From contig CAZOOK010000026.1 in NCBI GenBank assembly GCA_964581385.1, positions 1 through 64,000 of the forward strand: 64,000 nucleotides of DNA, written 5' to 3'. Of the stretch, positions 19,989-28,710 are shown piece by piece; position 1 is the stretch's first letter; the number at the start of each line of letters is the position of its first letter. The notes beneath the pieces were generated by a model. The model saw only the letters and a program-made list of their open reading frames with translations, ran no database searches and had not been told where the DNA came from. Position numbers and translations under genes: made by a program. Source of the stretch: CAZOOK01 sp964581385 (lineage in GTDB: Bacteria; Pseudomonadota; Gammaproteobacteria; Nevskiales; Nevskiaceae).

Positions 19989-20039
19989 CAGGTTAGTGCC
20001 CGCGCCCATTTTCAAATTCACGTCCCAACCCTAGCCATC

Positions 20040-20957
20040 ATGCGCATCGCTACCCGCGAAAGTCCGCTAGCCCTGTGGCAGGCCAATCACGTCAAGACCT
20101 TGCTGGAGAAGGCGCATCCGGGCCTGAGCGTCGAACTCGTGCCGATGACGACGCAGGGCGACCAGATGCTCGATGCGCCGCTCGCCCGCGTCGGCGGCAA
20201 GGGCCTGTTCGTCAAGGAGCTGGAGCAGGCGATGCTCGATGGCCGCGCCGATATCGCGGTCCACTCGATGAAGGATGTACCGGTACATCTGCCGGATGGG
20301 CTCAAGCTGGCCGCATATCTCCCTGGCGAGGATCCGCGCGACGCCTTCGTTTCCAATCGTCACGCACATGTCGCTGCGCTGCCGCAAGGAGCGACCGTCG
20401 GCACCTCCAGCCTGCGTCGGCAAGCGCAGTTGCGCCTGCTGCGTCCGGATCTCGAAGTGCGCGAACTGCGCGGTAATGTCGGCACGCGTCTGGCCAAGCT
20501 CGACGAAGGCCGCTACGACGCTATCCTGCTTGCCGGTGCTGGTCTGTTGCGCCTCGGTCTCGGTGCCCGCATCCGCGAGAAGCTCGACCCCGATGTTTTT
20601 GTTCCGGCGCTCGCACAGGGGGTCATTGGCATTGAGTGCCGCGCGGACGATACGGTGACGCTCGCGCGTCTGGCGCCGCTGCACGACGCTATATCGGCGA
20701 CACGGCTTGCCGCGGAACGCGCATTGTCCGCGCGTCTCGGTGGCGCCTGCCAGGTACCGGTCGCCGGCCATGCGCGGCTCGCCAGTGGCCGTTTGCATCT
20801 GACCGGACTGGTTGCGGCGCCTGACGGTTCGCGCTGTGTGCGCGATGTCATCGAAGGCGCAACTTCGTCCGCCGCCGAACTGGGTGAAATGCTCGCCGCG
20901 CGCCTGCTCGATGCGGGAGGGCGTGAAATCCTGCGCGGCTGCGGCGTCGCGCTGTGA
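20040..20957 (+). CDS. hemC: Porphobilinogen deaminase (hydroxymethylbilane synthase)
   Basis: 305 residues from the ATG at 20040 ([14 protein letters not shown]). It assembles four porphobilinogens into hydroxymethylbilane. Motifs are [53 protein letters not shown] and the cofactor cysteine in [13 protein letters not shown], which carries dipyrromethane. Its stop overlaps the hemD GTG start (GTGA). An in-frame start at 19986 lies in repeat DNA and is rejected. Confidence 0.96.
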   Translation: MRIATRESPLALWQANHVKTLLEKAHPGLSVELVPMTTQGDQMLDAPLARVGGKGLFVKELEQAMLDGRADIAVHSMKDVPVHLPDGLKLAAYLPGEDPRDAFVSNRHAHVAALPQGATVGTSSLRRQAQLRLLRPDLEVRELRGNVGTRLAKLDEGRYDAILLAGAGLLRLGLGARIREKLDPDVFVPALAQGVIGIECRADDTVTLARLAPLHDAISATRLAAERALSARLGGACQVPVAGHARLASGRLHLTGLVAAPDGSRCVRDVIEGATSSAAELGEMLAARLLDAGGREILRGCGVAL

Positions 20958-21727
20958 ATGCGATCCGCGCCGGCGCGCTCGCCGGTGCGCGCATTCTGGT
21001 TACGCGGCCGGCGCATCAGGCCGATGGCCTGTGTCACGCGATCGCAGCAGCGGGCGGTACCGCTTTGCGCCTGCCGCTGTTCGCGATCATGCCTGCTGCT
21101 GACGATTCCGAGCTGCGGCAGCGGCTCGACGCCGCGCGCGGTGCCGCGTGGTGGCTGTTCACCAGCGCCAATGCAGCCACGGCGGCGATCACGCTGCTGC
21201 CGCCGCCCTGGCTTCCGCGCGTAGCGGCGGTAGGGCCGGCGACCGCGGCCGTGCTGGGCGCCGCCGGCATTCAAGACATCATTGTGCCGCCGGCCGAGTT
21301 TTCCGGCGCCGGACTCGCCGCACTTCCTGAATTCGCTGACGCAGCCGGACGCGACTGCGCGATCGTCACCGGCGAAGATGGCCGAACCGATCTGGCCGAC
21401 GCTCTGCGCGCGCGCGGCGGCCGCGTCGCCCGCGTGGCGCTGTACCGGCGCGATGTTGTCACGCATGCGGCGACCGCGGTGGTCGCGCTGATTGAGTCTT
21501 GCGACGCGATTGTCGTTACCAGCCTGCAGAGTCTGGAGCGGATGTACGCGCTAACGCCGGCCGAGCGCCGGCCAGCGCTGCTGCAAAAGCCGCTGCTTGT
21601 GCCGTCGCCGCGTGTGGTAGAACATGCCCGAACCATGGGATTTCTCACGCCGCCGCTGTTGCCGGATCGCGTCGCCGACGCTGCGTTCATTGACGCACTT
21701 GCCGAGTGGTGGTGTGAACGACGGTGA
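20954..21727 (+). CDS. hemD: Uroporphyrinogen-III synthase
   Basis: 257 residues, starting GTG within the hemC stop. It cyclises hydroxymethylbilane with inversion of ring D. The family is poorly conserved. Supporting signs are the N-terminal [30 protein letters not shown], the second-domain [22 protein letters not shown] and [20 protein letters not shown], and position between hemC and hemX. Confidence 0.92.
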   Translation: MNAIRAGALAGARILVTRPAHQADGLCHAIAAAGGTALRLPLFAIMPAADDSELRQRLDAARGAAWWLFTSANAATAAITLLPPPWLPRVAAVGPATAAVLGAAGIQDIIVPPAEFSGAGLAALPEFADAAGRDCAIVTGEDGRTDLADALRARGGRVARVALYRRDVVTHAATAVVALIESCDAIVVTSLQSLERMYALTPAERRPALLQKPLLVPSPRVVEHARTMGFLTPPLLPDRVADAAFIDALAEWWCERR

Positions 21728-22800
21728 ATGAATCAGGTCTCACGATGACCCCAAATAACGCTGCTTCAGCATCGCCGTCCCGCAATCCCCGCCTATGGCG
21801 CGCACTATTCCTGCTTGTCGTCGTGGCCGGCCTCGCAGCGTTGGTCTACGGCGGCTGGAGGCTGACGCGCCAGCGCGCCGATACCGACGAAACCCTGCAG
21901 GCGCAGGACGTGCTGATGCGTCGCATGGGCCGCCAGCTGACGCTCCAGCAAAGTCAGCTCAACGATCTGGAGGGACGCGCCGCCGATATCGCGCAGACCG
22001 CCCGCAACGACAGCGACCAGGTCACCGCGGCGCAGAGCCGTCTCGACGATGCCGAACATGCTCTGGCCAAGCTGCAGACCGAAGTGCAGGGCGGTCACGT
22101 GCACGTGCAGCTGTTGGCGATCGAACAGCTGTTACTGCTTGCCAATGATCGGCTCCAGCTTGCCGGTGACGTCGGCACCGCGCTGACGGCGCTGAGCCTG
22201 GCGCAGGATCGTCTCGGTACGCTGGCGGATCCAGGGCTTTTCGAAGTGCGCAAGACGATCGCCGCCGAGCGCGCCGCGCTCGCCGCGGTGCCCAAGGTGG
22301 ATATCGCTGCTGCTGCGTTATCCCTCGGCAGCCTTATCGACCGCGCGCCAAAACTGCCGCTGAGCCTGAGTGTGCCCGAGCGGTTCAGGCCACCGCCGCA
22401 GGCGGTTCCAGCCACGCCGCCCGCCGCGACGGGTTGGCGCGCGCGGCTCTGGGATCGCACGCGTGCCGCGTTGGCAGCGCTGTTCACGGTGCGCTACACG
22501 GACCGCCAGATCGAGCACGTGCTGACCGCCGATCAGGAAGTACTGGTGGTCGCGGTCCTGTCGCTCAAGCTCGAAGTTGCCCGCAGCGAACTGTTGCGCG
22601 CCGATACCGACGCGTTCCGCGCCGGCCTGCGCTCGGCCGGAGACTGGCTGACCACGTACTACCGCAAGGACGATCCCGGTGTATTGGCGATGCAGGCCGA
22701 ACTGGAACAGCTGCAGATGCTGGAGTTGAGTCCGACGCTGCCGGATCTGAGCCGTGGCGTCGGTCTCCTGCGCGCTTACCTCGACACGCGGCCGAAGTGA
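21724..22800 (+). CDS. hemX: HemX, membrane-anchored coiled-coil protein of the heme cluster
   Basis: 358 residues. A single helix (about 29-50) follows a short cytoplasmic N-terminus. Then comes a coiled coil (about 60-120, rich in Q, L, D and R) and a helical C-terminus with VRYTDRQIEHVLTADQEVLV and SAGDWLTTYYRKDD. The family is often labelled uroporphyrin-III C-methyltransferase, but no methyltransferase motif is present; the name comes from the operon. The GTG start overlaps the hemD stop; an ATG at 21745 is an alternative. It probably works with HemY at the inner membrane. Confidence 0.88.
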   Translation: MNESGLTMTPNNAASASPSRNPRLWRALFLLVVVAGLAALVYGGWRLTRQRADTDETLQAQDVLMRRMGRQLTLQQSQLNDLEGRAADIAQTARNDSDQVTAAQSRLDDAEHALAKLQTEVQGGHVHVQLLAIEQLLLLANDRLQLAGDVGTALTALSLAQDRLGTLADPGLFEVRKTIAAERAALAAVPKVDIAAAALSLGSLIDRAPKLPLSLSVPERFRPPPQAVPATPPAATGWRARLWDRTRAALAALFTVRYTDRQIEHVLTADQEVLVVAVLSLKLEVARSELLRADTDAFRAGLRSAGDWLTTYYRKDDPGVLAMQAELEQLQMLELSPTLPDLSRGVGLLRAYLDTRPK

Positions 22801-22807
22801 GAGCGAT

Positions 22808-24013
22808 GTGATCGGCCTGTACCTGATCCTGCTGTTTGCGTTCGGCGCCGGCATCGCCGCCGTGCTCGCATTCGGTGGCGATCCCGGCTACGCCCTGATT
22901 CACTACGGTCCCTACGTGATCGAAAGTTCGGCGGCCGCGCTGCTGTTCGCGGTCGTTGGCTTTGCGATCCTGGTCTACTTCACGGTGCGCGCGCTGACCG
23001 CCATGCTGCGGTTGCCGCAGACCGTGCGTGGCGTGCTCGACCGGCGTCGCCGCAAGCATGTGAAGCGGTCGTTCGAGTCCGGCTTGCAGCGCCTGTTCGA
23101 GGGCGATTGGACGCGCGCGGAGGTCGATCTCGTGCGGCGTGTGTCAGATCAACAGTCGCCATACCTGAACTACCTCGCCGCCGCACGCGCGGTGCAGCGG
23201 CTTGGCGCCTACGAGCGCCGCGACCACTACTTGCAACTTGCCGGTGAAAACAAGGATGCGGACGTCGTGGCAGCGGTGCTGATGACGCGCGCCGAACTGT
23301 ATCTCGATCGCGGCGAGTTCGCGGCAGCGAAAGCGGTGACAGAAACGTTGCGGCAGCAGGTGCCCGGTCATCCCTATGCAGCCGAGATACTGGTGCAGAG
23401 CCTGGCCGGTCTTGGTGAATGGGATGCGCTGCTGGCGCTGTTGAGCGATGCGGAAAAGATCGGCGTCCCGTCGCCGGAGCGGCGCGCCGCACTGCGTGTG
23501 CAGGCATGCCGTGCGCGCATCGCCGAGGCGGTCGCCAAAGCGCGCGTGGAGCTGCTCAAGGCTGCTTGGGAAGCGGCTGCGCCGGTGCGTAGTAACGCCG
23601 AGTTGCGGCGCGACTACATTTTCGGGCTGGCACGCTTGAATGCGGACGCCGAGGCGGCCGCGCAAATCGAGTCGGTGCTGGCCAGCGAATGGGACGGCGC
23701 GCTGATACGCCTGTATGGCGATGTGCATGCGGCAGACGCGATTGCGCAGCTGGCCACGGTTGAACACTGGCTGAAGCAGTACGGGGAGCGTCCCGAGCTG
23801 CTGCGGCTCGCCGGCCGCGCTTGTCTCGGCGCGAAACTATGGGGCAAGGCGCAGAGCTATCTGGATGCCTCGCTGCGTGCCGAGCCGACCGCGGTTGCGC
23901 ATTTTGATCTTGCGCGCCTGTACGAACAGACCCAGCGTCCGGCGGACGCCTCGCGGCACTATCGCGAGGGACTGGAGCTGGCTGCGGCGCCGGTATTGAC
24001 GCCGCCGCCATGA
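22808..24013 (+). CDS. hemY: HemY, membrane-anchored TPR protein of the heme cluster
   Basis: 401 residues from the GTG at 22808, 7 bases after hemX; an upstream in-frame start lies inside hemX. Two N-terminal membrane helices (VIGLYLILLFAFGAGIAAVLAF and AALLFAVVGFAILVYFTV) precede a TPR-like helical solenoid of about 300 residues, with repeats such as NYLAAARAVQRLGAYERRDHYLQLA. This is the gammaproteobacterial/betaproteobacterial HemY, not protoporphyrinogen oxidase of the same name. Its role in heme synthesis is thought to be scaffolding. Confidence 0.9.
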   Translation: MIGLYLILLFAFGAGIAAVLAFGGDPGYALIHYGPYVIESSAAALLFAVVGFAILVYFTVRALTAMLRLPQTVRGVLDRRRRKHVKRSFESGLQRLFEGDWTRAEVDLVRRVSDQQSPYLNYLAAARAVQRLGAYERRDHYLQLAGENKDADVVAAVLMTRAELYLDRGEFAAAKAVTETLRQQVPGHPYAAEILVQSLAGLGEWDALLALLSDAEKIGVPSPERRAALRVQACRARIAEAVAKARVELLKAAWEAAAPVRSNAELRRDYIFGLARLNADAEAAAQIESVLASEWDGALIRLYGDVHAADAIAQLATVEHWLKQYGERPELLRLAGRACLGAKLWGKAQSYLDASLRAEPTAVAHFDLARLYEQTQRPADASRHYREGLELAAAPVLTPPP

Positions 24014-24169
24014 TCGTTTCGCGATCGAATTCGTGCGCGTTGTGGACATCCCGCACGCCGCCAGCGGACGTCATCCGCCTGACGGCTTGCAGTCGCGGCA
24101 GATCGCTACATCGCTACAATAATTCCTCCACAACCTACCAACCGGCTTGCCAAGAAGGAGCAGAAACCG

Positions 24170-24574
24170 ATGGGCCTGATTACCGAGTTCAAGGAATTTT
24201 CGATGCGCGGCAACGTGGTCGATCTTGCCGTCGGCGTCATCATCGGTGGTGCGTTCGGCAAGATCGTTTCGTCGCTGGTTGGCGATATGTTCATGCCGAT
24301 CCTTGGACTGATCACTGGCGGCGTCAATTTTTCCGATATGGCGCTGACACTCAAGGAGGCGAGCGGTCCGAAAAATCCGGCCGTGCTGCTCGCCTACGGC
24401 AAGTTTCTGCAGGCGAGCTTCGATTTCATCATCGTCGCGTTCGCGATTTTCCTCTTTATCAAAGCGCTCAACCGCTTCAAGGCCGCGCAGCCTCCGGCCG
24501 CGCCTGCCGGACCGACGCCTTCGGAAGCGCTGCTCGCCGAAATCCGTGATCTGCTGAAGAAGCAGGCATCCTGA
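24170..24574 (+). CDS. mscL: Large-conductance mechanosensitive channel
   Basis: 134 residues. It starts [33 protein letters not shown], the pore-lining first helix of MscL. The second helix is [21 protein letters not shown] cytoplasmic helix, [13 protein letters not shown], ends it. The pentamer opens under membrane tension to release solutes on osmotic downshock. GGAG precedes the ATG by 9 bases. A 156-base gap separates it from hemY. Confidence 0.97.
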   Translation: MGLITEFKEFSMRGNVVDLAVGVIIGGAFGKIVSSLVGDMFMPILGLITGGVNFSDMALTLKEASGPKNPAVLLAYGKFLQASFDFIIVAFAIFLFIKALNRFKAAQPPAAPAGPTPSEALLAEIRDLLKKQAS

Positions 24575-24593
24575 TTCCGCGCAGCGCCGACAC

Positions 24594-25472
24594 ATGCGCC
24601 GCATCCAGACACTCCAGATTGCCGACTGGGACATCCGTCCTCCTGCTGCCGAATCGGCGGTCCTCGCAACGGATCTCGAACAGGGTTGTGTGTTGTATCT
24701 GCCGCAGCTCAAGTTCGCACTCGACGCGGAAGAGCAGCGCTGGCTCGATCCGAACCGCGCCGATCCAAAGGCGAAGAACATCAGTTACGACGCAGCGACC
24801 GATGCGGTGGCGGGCGTGATCGGTGACGATGTCGGGCGTGAGAGCTTACGGCGCCTGCTTGCGCGCTATCGTGCGCAAGCAATCGGCCTGATCGAGAGGC
24901 TGCTGCCGGCCTACGTTGACCGCTTGCGGATCGCGCGCACGAGCTTACGCCCGGTGTCTGTCGAGGGCCGTGCGACTTCGTGGCGCAAGGACGATACGCG
25001 CTTGCATATCGATGCCTTTCCGTCGCGGCCCAATGGTGGTGAACGCATCCTGCGCGTGTTCCACAACGCCAATCCGGATGGCGCGGCGCGCGTGTGGCGC
25101 ATCGGCGAGCCGTTCGAGGAGCTGGCAAGGCGCTTCCTGCCGGAAATTACGCCGCCGGTGCCGGGAGTGGCGTGGTTGCTGGAGACCTTGCATATCACCA
25201 AGTCGCGGCGTAGCCGCTACGACCACATCATGCTGCAATTGCATGACCGCATGAAGGCCGACGCTGAATACCAGCAGAAGGTCTCGCAGGTGACCGTGCC
25301 GTTTGCCGCCAACAGCACGTGGATCTGTTTTTCCGACCAGGCGTCGCATGCCGCGATGTCCGGCCAGCATCTACTTGAACAAACCCTACATTTGCCTGTG
25401 GAGGCTTTGTATGACCCCGAGCGCAGCCCGCTCCGTATCCTTGAACGACTCACCCATCGTGTGCTGGTTTAA
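24594..25472 (+). CDS. kdoO: Kdo 3-hydroxylase, Fe(II)/2-oxoglutarate-dependent
   Basis: 292 residues. It matches the KdoO family: KNISYDAATDAV, then SVEGRATSWRKDDTRLHIDAFPSRPNGGERILRVF with the HxD iron ligands, a WRIGEPFEELARRFLP region and the distal His in SHAAMSGQHLLEQT. Family members convert Kdo in lipid A core to Ko (3-hydroxy-Kdo), using Fe(II), 2-oxoglutarate and O2. They are typical of Burkholderia and Yersinia relatives. It sits 19 bases after mscL and overlaps the following lipoprotein gene. The lipopolysaccharide role is inferred from the family. Confidence 0.87.
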   Translation: MRRIQTLQIADWDIRPPAAESAVLATDLEQGCVLYLPQLKFALDAEEQRWLDPNRADPKAKNISYDAATDAVAGVIGDDVGRESLRRLLARYRAQAIGLIERLLPAYVDRLRIARTSLRPVSVEGRATSWRKDDTRLHIDAFPSRPNGGERILRVFHNANPDGAARVWRIGEPFEELARRFLPEITPPVPGVAWLLETLHITKSRRSRYDHIMLQLHDRMKADAEYQQKVSQVTVPFAANSTWICFSDQASHAAMSGQHLLEQTLHLPVEALYDPERSPLRILERLTHRVLV

Positions 25473-25983
25473 GCACGGTCTTGCCGTCGCGCTGATTGCG
25501 CTCGTAGCGGGCAGCGCCGGCTGCCGTTCGCCGGCCGATACTGCACAGGCGGGACTATTGCTGAATGCGGATCAGGAATTTGCCGCAATGGCCGAGAAGA
25601 ACGGCGCGCCAGCTGCATATGCTGCGTTCCTAGCCGCCGATGCGGTCGAACTGCCGCCCGATCTGCCAGCGGTCGCGGGTATCACCGCGATCAGTGACCG
25701 CCGGCGCGCGGTGGCACCGAATCAGCTGCATTGGCGTCCTCAACGCGCTGAGGTTTCCCGCGATGGCAGTCTCGGCTGGACCTGGGGCGAATGGACGATC
25801 ACGTCGCCCGGCGATGCGATAGCGCCGTTGCGCAGAGGCAAGTACGTGCACGTGTGGCGGCGGCGACCGAACGGCATGTGGATAGTCGTCGGAGATATCG
25901 GCAATACGGCGTATCAGGAACCAGCGCCCGCCGCCAAGCAGCAAACGCCTGGGAGGGACGACGACGAACAGCCGGCCGAGTAA
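25411..25983 (+). CDS. Lipoprotein with SnoaL/DUF4440-like domain
   Basis: 190 residues from the ATG at 25411, with GGAGG 6 bases upstream inside the kdoO gene. The signal peptide ends in the lipobox SAGC (about residue 36), predicting a lipid-anchored envelope protein. The mature part, from ADQEFAAMAEKNGAPAAYAAFLAADAVEL to WTWGEWTI and KYVHVWRRRPNGMWIVVGDIGNT, fits the NTF2-like DUF4440/SnoaL fold. That fold binds small molecules or serves as an enzyme scaffold. The C-terminus is a charged tail. The function is unknown. It overlaps kdoO by 62 bases and is convergent with the patatin gene. Confidence 0.72.
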   Translation: MTPSAARSVSLNDSPIVCWFKHGLAVALIALVAGSAGCRSPADTAQAGLLLNADQEFAAMAEKNGAPAAYAAFLAADAVELPPDLPAVAGITAISDRRRAVAPNQLHWRPQRAEVSRDGSLGWTWGEWTITSPGDAIAPLRRGKYVHVWRRRPNGMWIVVGDIGNTAYQEPAPAAKQQTPGRDDDEQPAE

Positions 25984-25996
25984 CTCCCCGCGGGCG

Positions 25997-27478
25997 CTAT
26001 TTTTTTCGGCGCTGACGCGGTTCCGCGTGGTATTGGCTATTGACGCTGGATTCGCGCAAGCCCTCGCGACCCTTGAGCCATTCCAGGCAATCGTCGAGCG
26101 CGCGTGAAATGCGCGTTTGCACGAAAATCCGTTCCAACCTTGGCCAGGTGGCGCGCTCGCCTTCGCGGATGAAGCGGCGAATGTCGGTGGCGGTCGGATT
26201 CGAGAACATGCGCATGAGCTGTGCGGGCGTGTGTTTCGGAAAAATGTTGACGTCGCCACTATAGCGCTGTTGCATGATCTCGTTGAGCGTATCGACGATG
26301 CGCATTGCACCGTAGCCGCCCATGTGTTCGCGCGTCACTTTGAGCAGGTCGCGGCCAGCGACGGTCGCCATGTCGCGCGCGAATGTGAACAGATTGCGCC
26401 GACGTGAATTGTGCTCGCGCATGAACGGGACAATGTGCGGATTGGTCTGGCTGACGATGTAGTGATTGACGTTATGCAGCCGTGCCAGTCTCAGCATCGG
26501 CAGATCGTTGGAAAGGCTGCCATCGACCCAGCGCTTGCTACGCATATAAGGTACTTCCTCGCCGCTATAGTCGAGCGCTTCCAGCATTACCGGCGGAAAC
26601 ACGCCGGGCACCGCGCAGGATGCAAGCACGGCACTGCGCACGATCACGTGTGGCGCAGTCAGATAATTCAGCAGACGTCCCTGCTGATTGGCTTCCATCG
26701 GTGATACGGTGATGCCAACGATGCGCCGCGTCCGCTCGAAGTTCTCGAGGAAACCGCCGGCGTGAATGTTGCGCGTCAGGCATTCGTCGAGCTGCGTCGG
26801 ATCCATCAGCGCCCCGCTGCGCAGCAACTTGCTCAGGCTCACGCCCTGGAACGCCTGCAGATTAAGACTCTCCGGATCGAAAATCAGCGGCAACTCCTCA
26901 TCCGTACGCGTACCCACCATCGCAGCGATGATCGACCCCGCTGATGAGCCTGACAGCACACGCGGCAGCAGTCCGTTTTCCCATAGAGCCTTGATCACGC
27001 CGAGATGGAACATGCCCAGCGTGGCGCCACCCGAGAGCAGCAGCGCAGAGCGGCCGAAACTCATGCCGGCGCGGCGGAAGAACAGAAATTTTTCGTTTAC
27101 GTCGAAATCGGGGAAATCGCCGACGCAGACGAAATCGACGCAGCGCACGACTTCTTCGATGTACTCGTGGACGAGTTGTTTGGTGCCAACGCGTGCGTAG
27201 GCGTACAGCGAGGGATTGGCCGTATTGCCGAGATTGCCGTGCAGGCTTTCCGACAGATGAAAGACAAGCTGTCGCGCATCGCCAGCGCGGCGCAAGCGAC
27301 GCATCAGCGTCAGACGCTCCTTGAGCAGCAGATAGTCGTAGTCCTCGCTCATCTCGTCCTGCTTCCAGGCATCCGCGCCTTCGAGACGGTCGAGTTCGAG
27401 CGCAGTATCGCGCCAACTGGCGTAGTCGGGCGCGCTTCCCAGTTCGCGGAGGCGGCGTGCGATGAGCTTTTTAGACAT
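25997..27478 (-). CDS. Patatin-like phospholipase with DUF3336 N-terminus
   Basis: 493 residues from the ATG at 27478. An N-terminal DUF3336 region (about 1-130) precedes a patatin domain: LLLSGGATLGMFHLGVIKALWE (oxyanion loop), the nucleophile elbow SGSSAGS and the catalytic Asp in WVDGSLSNDLP, the complete Ser-Asp dyad. Such proteins are lipid acyl hydrolases, related to yeast triacylglycerol lipases Tgl3-5. The C-terminus is basic. It lies downstream of the hopanoid operon on the same strand, separated by an inverted-repeat element, so it probably has its own promoter. Confidence 0.88.
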   Translation of the reverse strand: MSKKLIARRLRELGSAPDYASWRDTALELDRLEGADAWKQDEMSEDYDYLLLKERLTLMRRLRRAGDARQLVFHLSESLHGNLGNTANPSLYAYARVGTKQLVHEYIEEVVRCVDFVCVGDFPDFDVNEKFLFFRRAGMSFGRSALLLSGGATLGMFHLGVIKALWENGLLPRVLSGSSAGSIIAAMVGTRTDEELPLIFDPESLNLQAFQGVSLSKLLRSGALMDPTQLDECLTRNIHAGGFLENFERTRRIVGITVSPMEANQQGRLLNYLTAPHVIVRSAVLASCAVPGVFPPVMLEALDYSGEEVPYMRSKRWVDGSLSNDLPMLRLARLHNVNHYIVSQTNPHIVPFMREHNSRRRNLFTFARDMATVAGRDLLKVTREHMGGYGAMRIVDTLNEIMQQRYSGDVNIFPKHTPAQLMRMFSNPTATDIRRFIREGERATWPRLERIFVQTRISRALDDCLEWLKGREGLRESSVNSQYHAEPRQRRKK

Positions 27479-27499
27479 GCGTATTCGCATTCTAGCCCG

Positions 27500-27635
27500 C
27501 ATTATTCACGAAGGGATCGTGCCGGAGAATCCCCATGACAGAATCCCATGACGAAGTATTGTAGAGATGCGCGCCCAGCAGAATCCGCTGCGATTACGCG
27601 TGATACGGGATTCTCCGGCGGTTTTGTGAATAATG
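27500..27635. repeat. Dispersed inverted-repeat element, copy A (intact)
   Basis: Outer arms CATTATTCAC (27500-27509) and GTGAATAATG (27626-27635) and inner arms GCCGGAGAATCCC (27521-27533) and GGGATTCTCCGGC (27607-27619) are perfect inverted repeats enclosing a 136-base element with no coding capacity. Copy B at 19897-19988 shares the inner and right ends. It lies 22 bases upstream of the patatin start and looks MITE-like. Confidence 0.8.
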
Positions 27636-27718
27636 ACCGTGGCTAGCGGGTGTTTCGTGGCCTGCTAATAACGATCAAAACGCGCGGCGACAGCTTCCGC
27701 GGGCGGGCACGCGCCATG

Positions 27719-28705
27719 TCACTTCAGATAGCCGTGGTCCTGAAACCAGCGAACTGCATCTTCCAGCGCCGCTTGCGGTGGCCGTGCCGCATAACCTAGT
27801 TCGCGTTGTGCCTTTGCGCTGGAGAAGAACATCCGCTTCTTCGACATTTTCACCTCTTCGACGGTCGCGAAGGGCGATGATTTCGCGATACGAGCCCATG
27901 CTTCGGCAATATGGGCGATCGGCAATACCGCACCGTGTGGCAATTGCAGCTTCGGCGGCTTGCGGCCGGCGAGCGCGGCGATCTCACCGAGAATTTCGCG
28001 CAGGCTCATGTCGGCCCCGCCGAGCACGTAACGTTCGCCAACGCGTCCCTTGGTGAAGGCGAGCCAGTGGCCTTCCGCGATATCGTCGACGTGGGCGATA
28101 TTCAGGCCGGTATCGACAAAGGCAGGTATGCGCCCAGACGCTGCATCCACCACAATGCGGCCGGTCGGAGTGGGCTTGATATCCCGCGGCCCGATGGGCG
28201 TGGAAGGATTGACGGTGATCACTGGGAAGCCCATGGACACGTAGCTGCGGACAAGCTGCTCGGCCATGAATTTGGAACGCTTGTAGTGGCCAACCATGTC
28301 ATCGATCGTCACCGCCGAGTGCTCATCGCCGGGTGTGCCATCGTGCGGAATGCCGAGTGTCGCCACGCTGCTCGTATACACGATGCGATTCACACTGGTC
28401 TTTTTTGCTGCTTGCAGAATCAGGCGCGTGCCCTCGACGTTGGTTCGATAAAGATCGTACGGATCCGGCGTCCACAGCCGATAGTCGGCAGCGACGTGGA
28501 ACAGCGCCTCGCAACCATCACAAGCTCGCAGAAGCGAGCCCTCGTCGACAAGACTGCCTTCGACCACTTCTACATTAAGGCCACGCAGGTTGCTGCGATC
28601 CGAGCCACGCCGGGCAAGAACGCGCACCGTGTAGCCTTCGCGCTCCAAGCGCCGTGCGACGGCCGAGCCGACGAAGCCGGTCGCTCCGGTGACGAGTGCC
28701 TTCAT
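27719..28705 (-). CDS. hpnA: Hopanoid-associated sugar epimerase HpnA
   Basis: 328 residues from the ATG at 28705. An extended short-chain dehydrogenase fold is shown by the NAD-binding VTGATGFVGSAVARRL and the YKRSKFMAEQLV catalytic YxxxK, with TSSVATLG before it. The family HpnA is defined by its association with hopanoid operons and is thought to act on the sugar moiety of composite hopanoid side chains. It lies 5 bases after the hpnN stop. Confidence 0.88.
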   Translation of the reverse strand: MKALVTGATGFVGSAVARRLEREGYTVRVLARRGSDRSNLRGLNVEVVEGSLVDEGSLLRACDGCEALFHVAADYRLWTPDPYDLYRTNVEGTRLILQAAKKTSVNRIVYTSSVATLGIPHDGTPGDEHSAVTIDDMVGHYKRSKFMAEQLVRSYVSMGFPVITVNPSTPIGPRDIKPTPTGRIVVDAASGRIPAFVDTGLNIAHVDDIAEGHWLAFTKGRVGERYVLGGADMSLREILGEIAALAGRKPPKLQLPHGAVLPIAHIAEAWARIAKSSPFATVEEVKMSKKRMFFSSAKAQRELGYAARPPQAALEDAVRWFQDHGYLK

Positions 28706-28710
28706 GAAGT

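Noticed and set aside
22808..24013. hemY as protoporphyrinogen oxidase
   Set aside because: No FAD-binding motif; two helices plus a TPR solenoid identify the other protein family that shares the name.
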